A stretch of DNA of 45,832 bases from NCBI GenBank assembly GCA_016880465.1, contig JAEHDK010000613.1:1-45832 (forward strand), in the 5' to 3' direction. A program made the translations under genes and the position numbers. Every line of letters starts with the position of its first letter. Position 1 is the first letter of the stretch. Shown here in pieces: positions 45,817 to 45,832 of this stretch. The notes below the pieces were generated by a model that worked only from the letters and a program-made list of their open reading frames with translations, was not told the origin of the DNA and did no database searches. Source of the DNA: Micromonosporaceae bacterium (GTDB lineage Bacteria > Actinomycetota > Actinomycetes > Mycobacteriales > Micromonosporaceae).

Positions 45817-45832
45817 TCGACGCCGCCCCGCG

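Noticed and set aside
1-45832. CRISPR arrays, transposons/integrases, tRNA or rRNA genes
   Set aside because: No spaced direct-repeat arrays, transposase/integrase motifs or recognisable RNA gene signatures were found by reading; this is not a substitute for tRNAscan/Infernal.

Overview
High-GC actinobacterial chromosome segment, probably Micromonosporaceae-like (inference from composition and protein style). It is densely coded and contains no rRNA, tRNA, CRISPR array or transposase that I could recognise. The content looks like a hypoxia/dormancy (DevR/DosR-type) redox island. It has a DevR-like response regulator with no kinase beside it, three tandem-domain universal stress proteins, four Acg-family nitroreductase-like paralogs, a DoxX-like protein, two Hsp20 proteins, and a GNAT/ADP-forming acyl-CoA synthetase fusion. 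It also has a six-gene hydrogenase/complex-I-like operon behind an ArsR regulator, in the same order I remember for M. tuberculosis Rv0081-Rv0087, with GTP-PEP carboxykinase divergent from it. A pst phosphate operon ends in a receiver-degenerate OmpR-type regulator. A pntAA-pntAB-pntB-porG-porA-porB-(GltD/ferredoxin) operon is followed by a hydrogenase maturation protease. Main observations: (1) the hydrogenase-like large subunit lacks both CxxC NiFe-ligand motifs and no NuoI/HycF-type subunit is present, so this is an Ehr-type complex rather than a hydrogenase; (2) a 32-bp nested dyad, TTCAC-N3-TTGCTAA-AC-TTAGCAA-N3-GTGAA, lies between arsR and pckA; (3) GGGNCN4GNCCC-like (DevR-box-like) sites recur, several of them 53-59 nt upstream of start codons; (4) transhydrogenase and pyruvate:ferredoxin oxidoreductase genes are tightly packed with a ferredoxin/NAD(P)H flavoprotein fusion; (5) a pseudo-receiver regulator sits where phoU might be expected. 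All functional calls are by eye. No database search was run.
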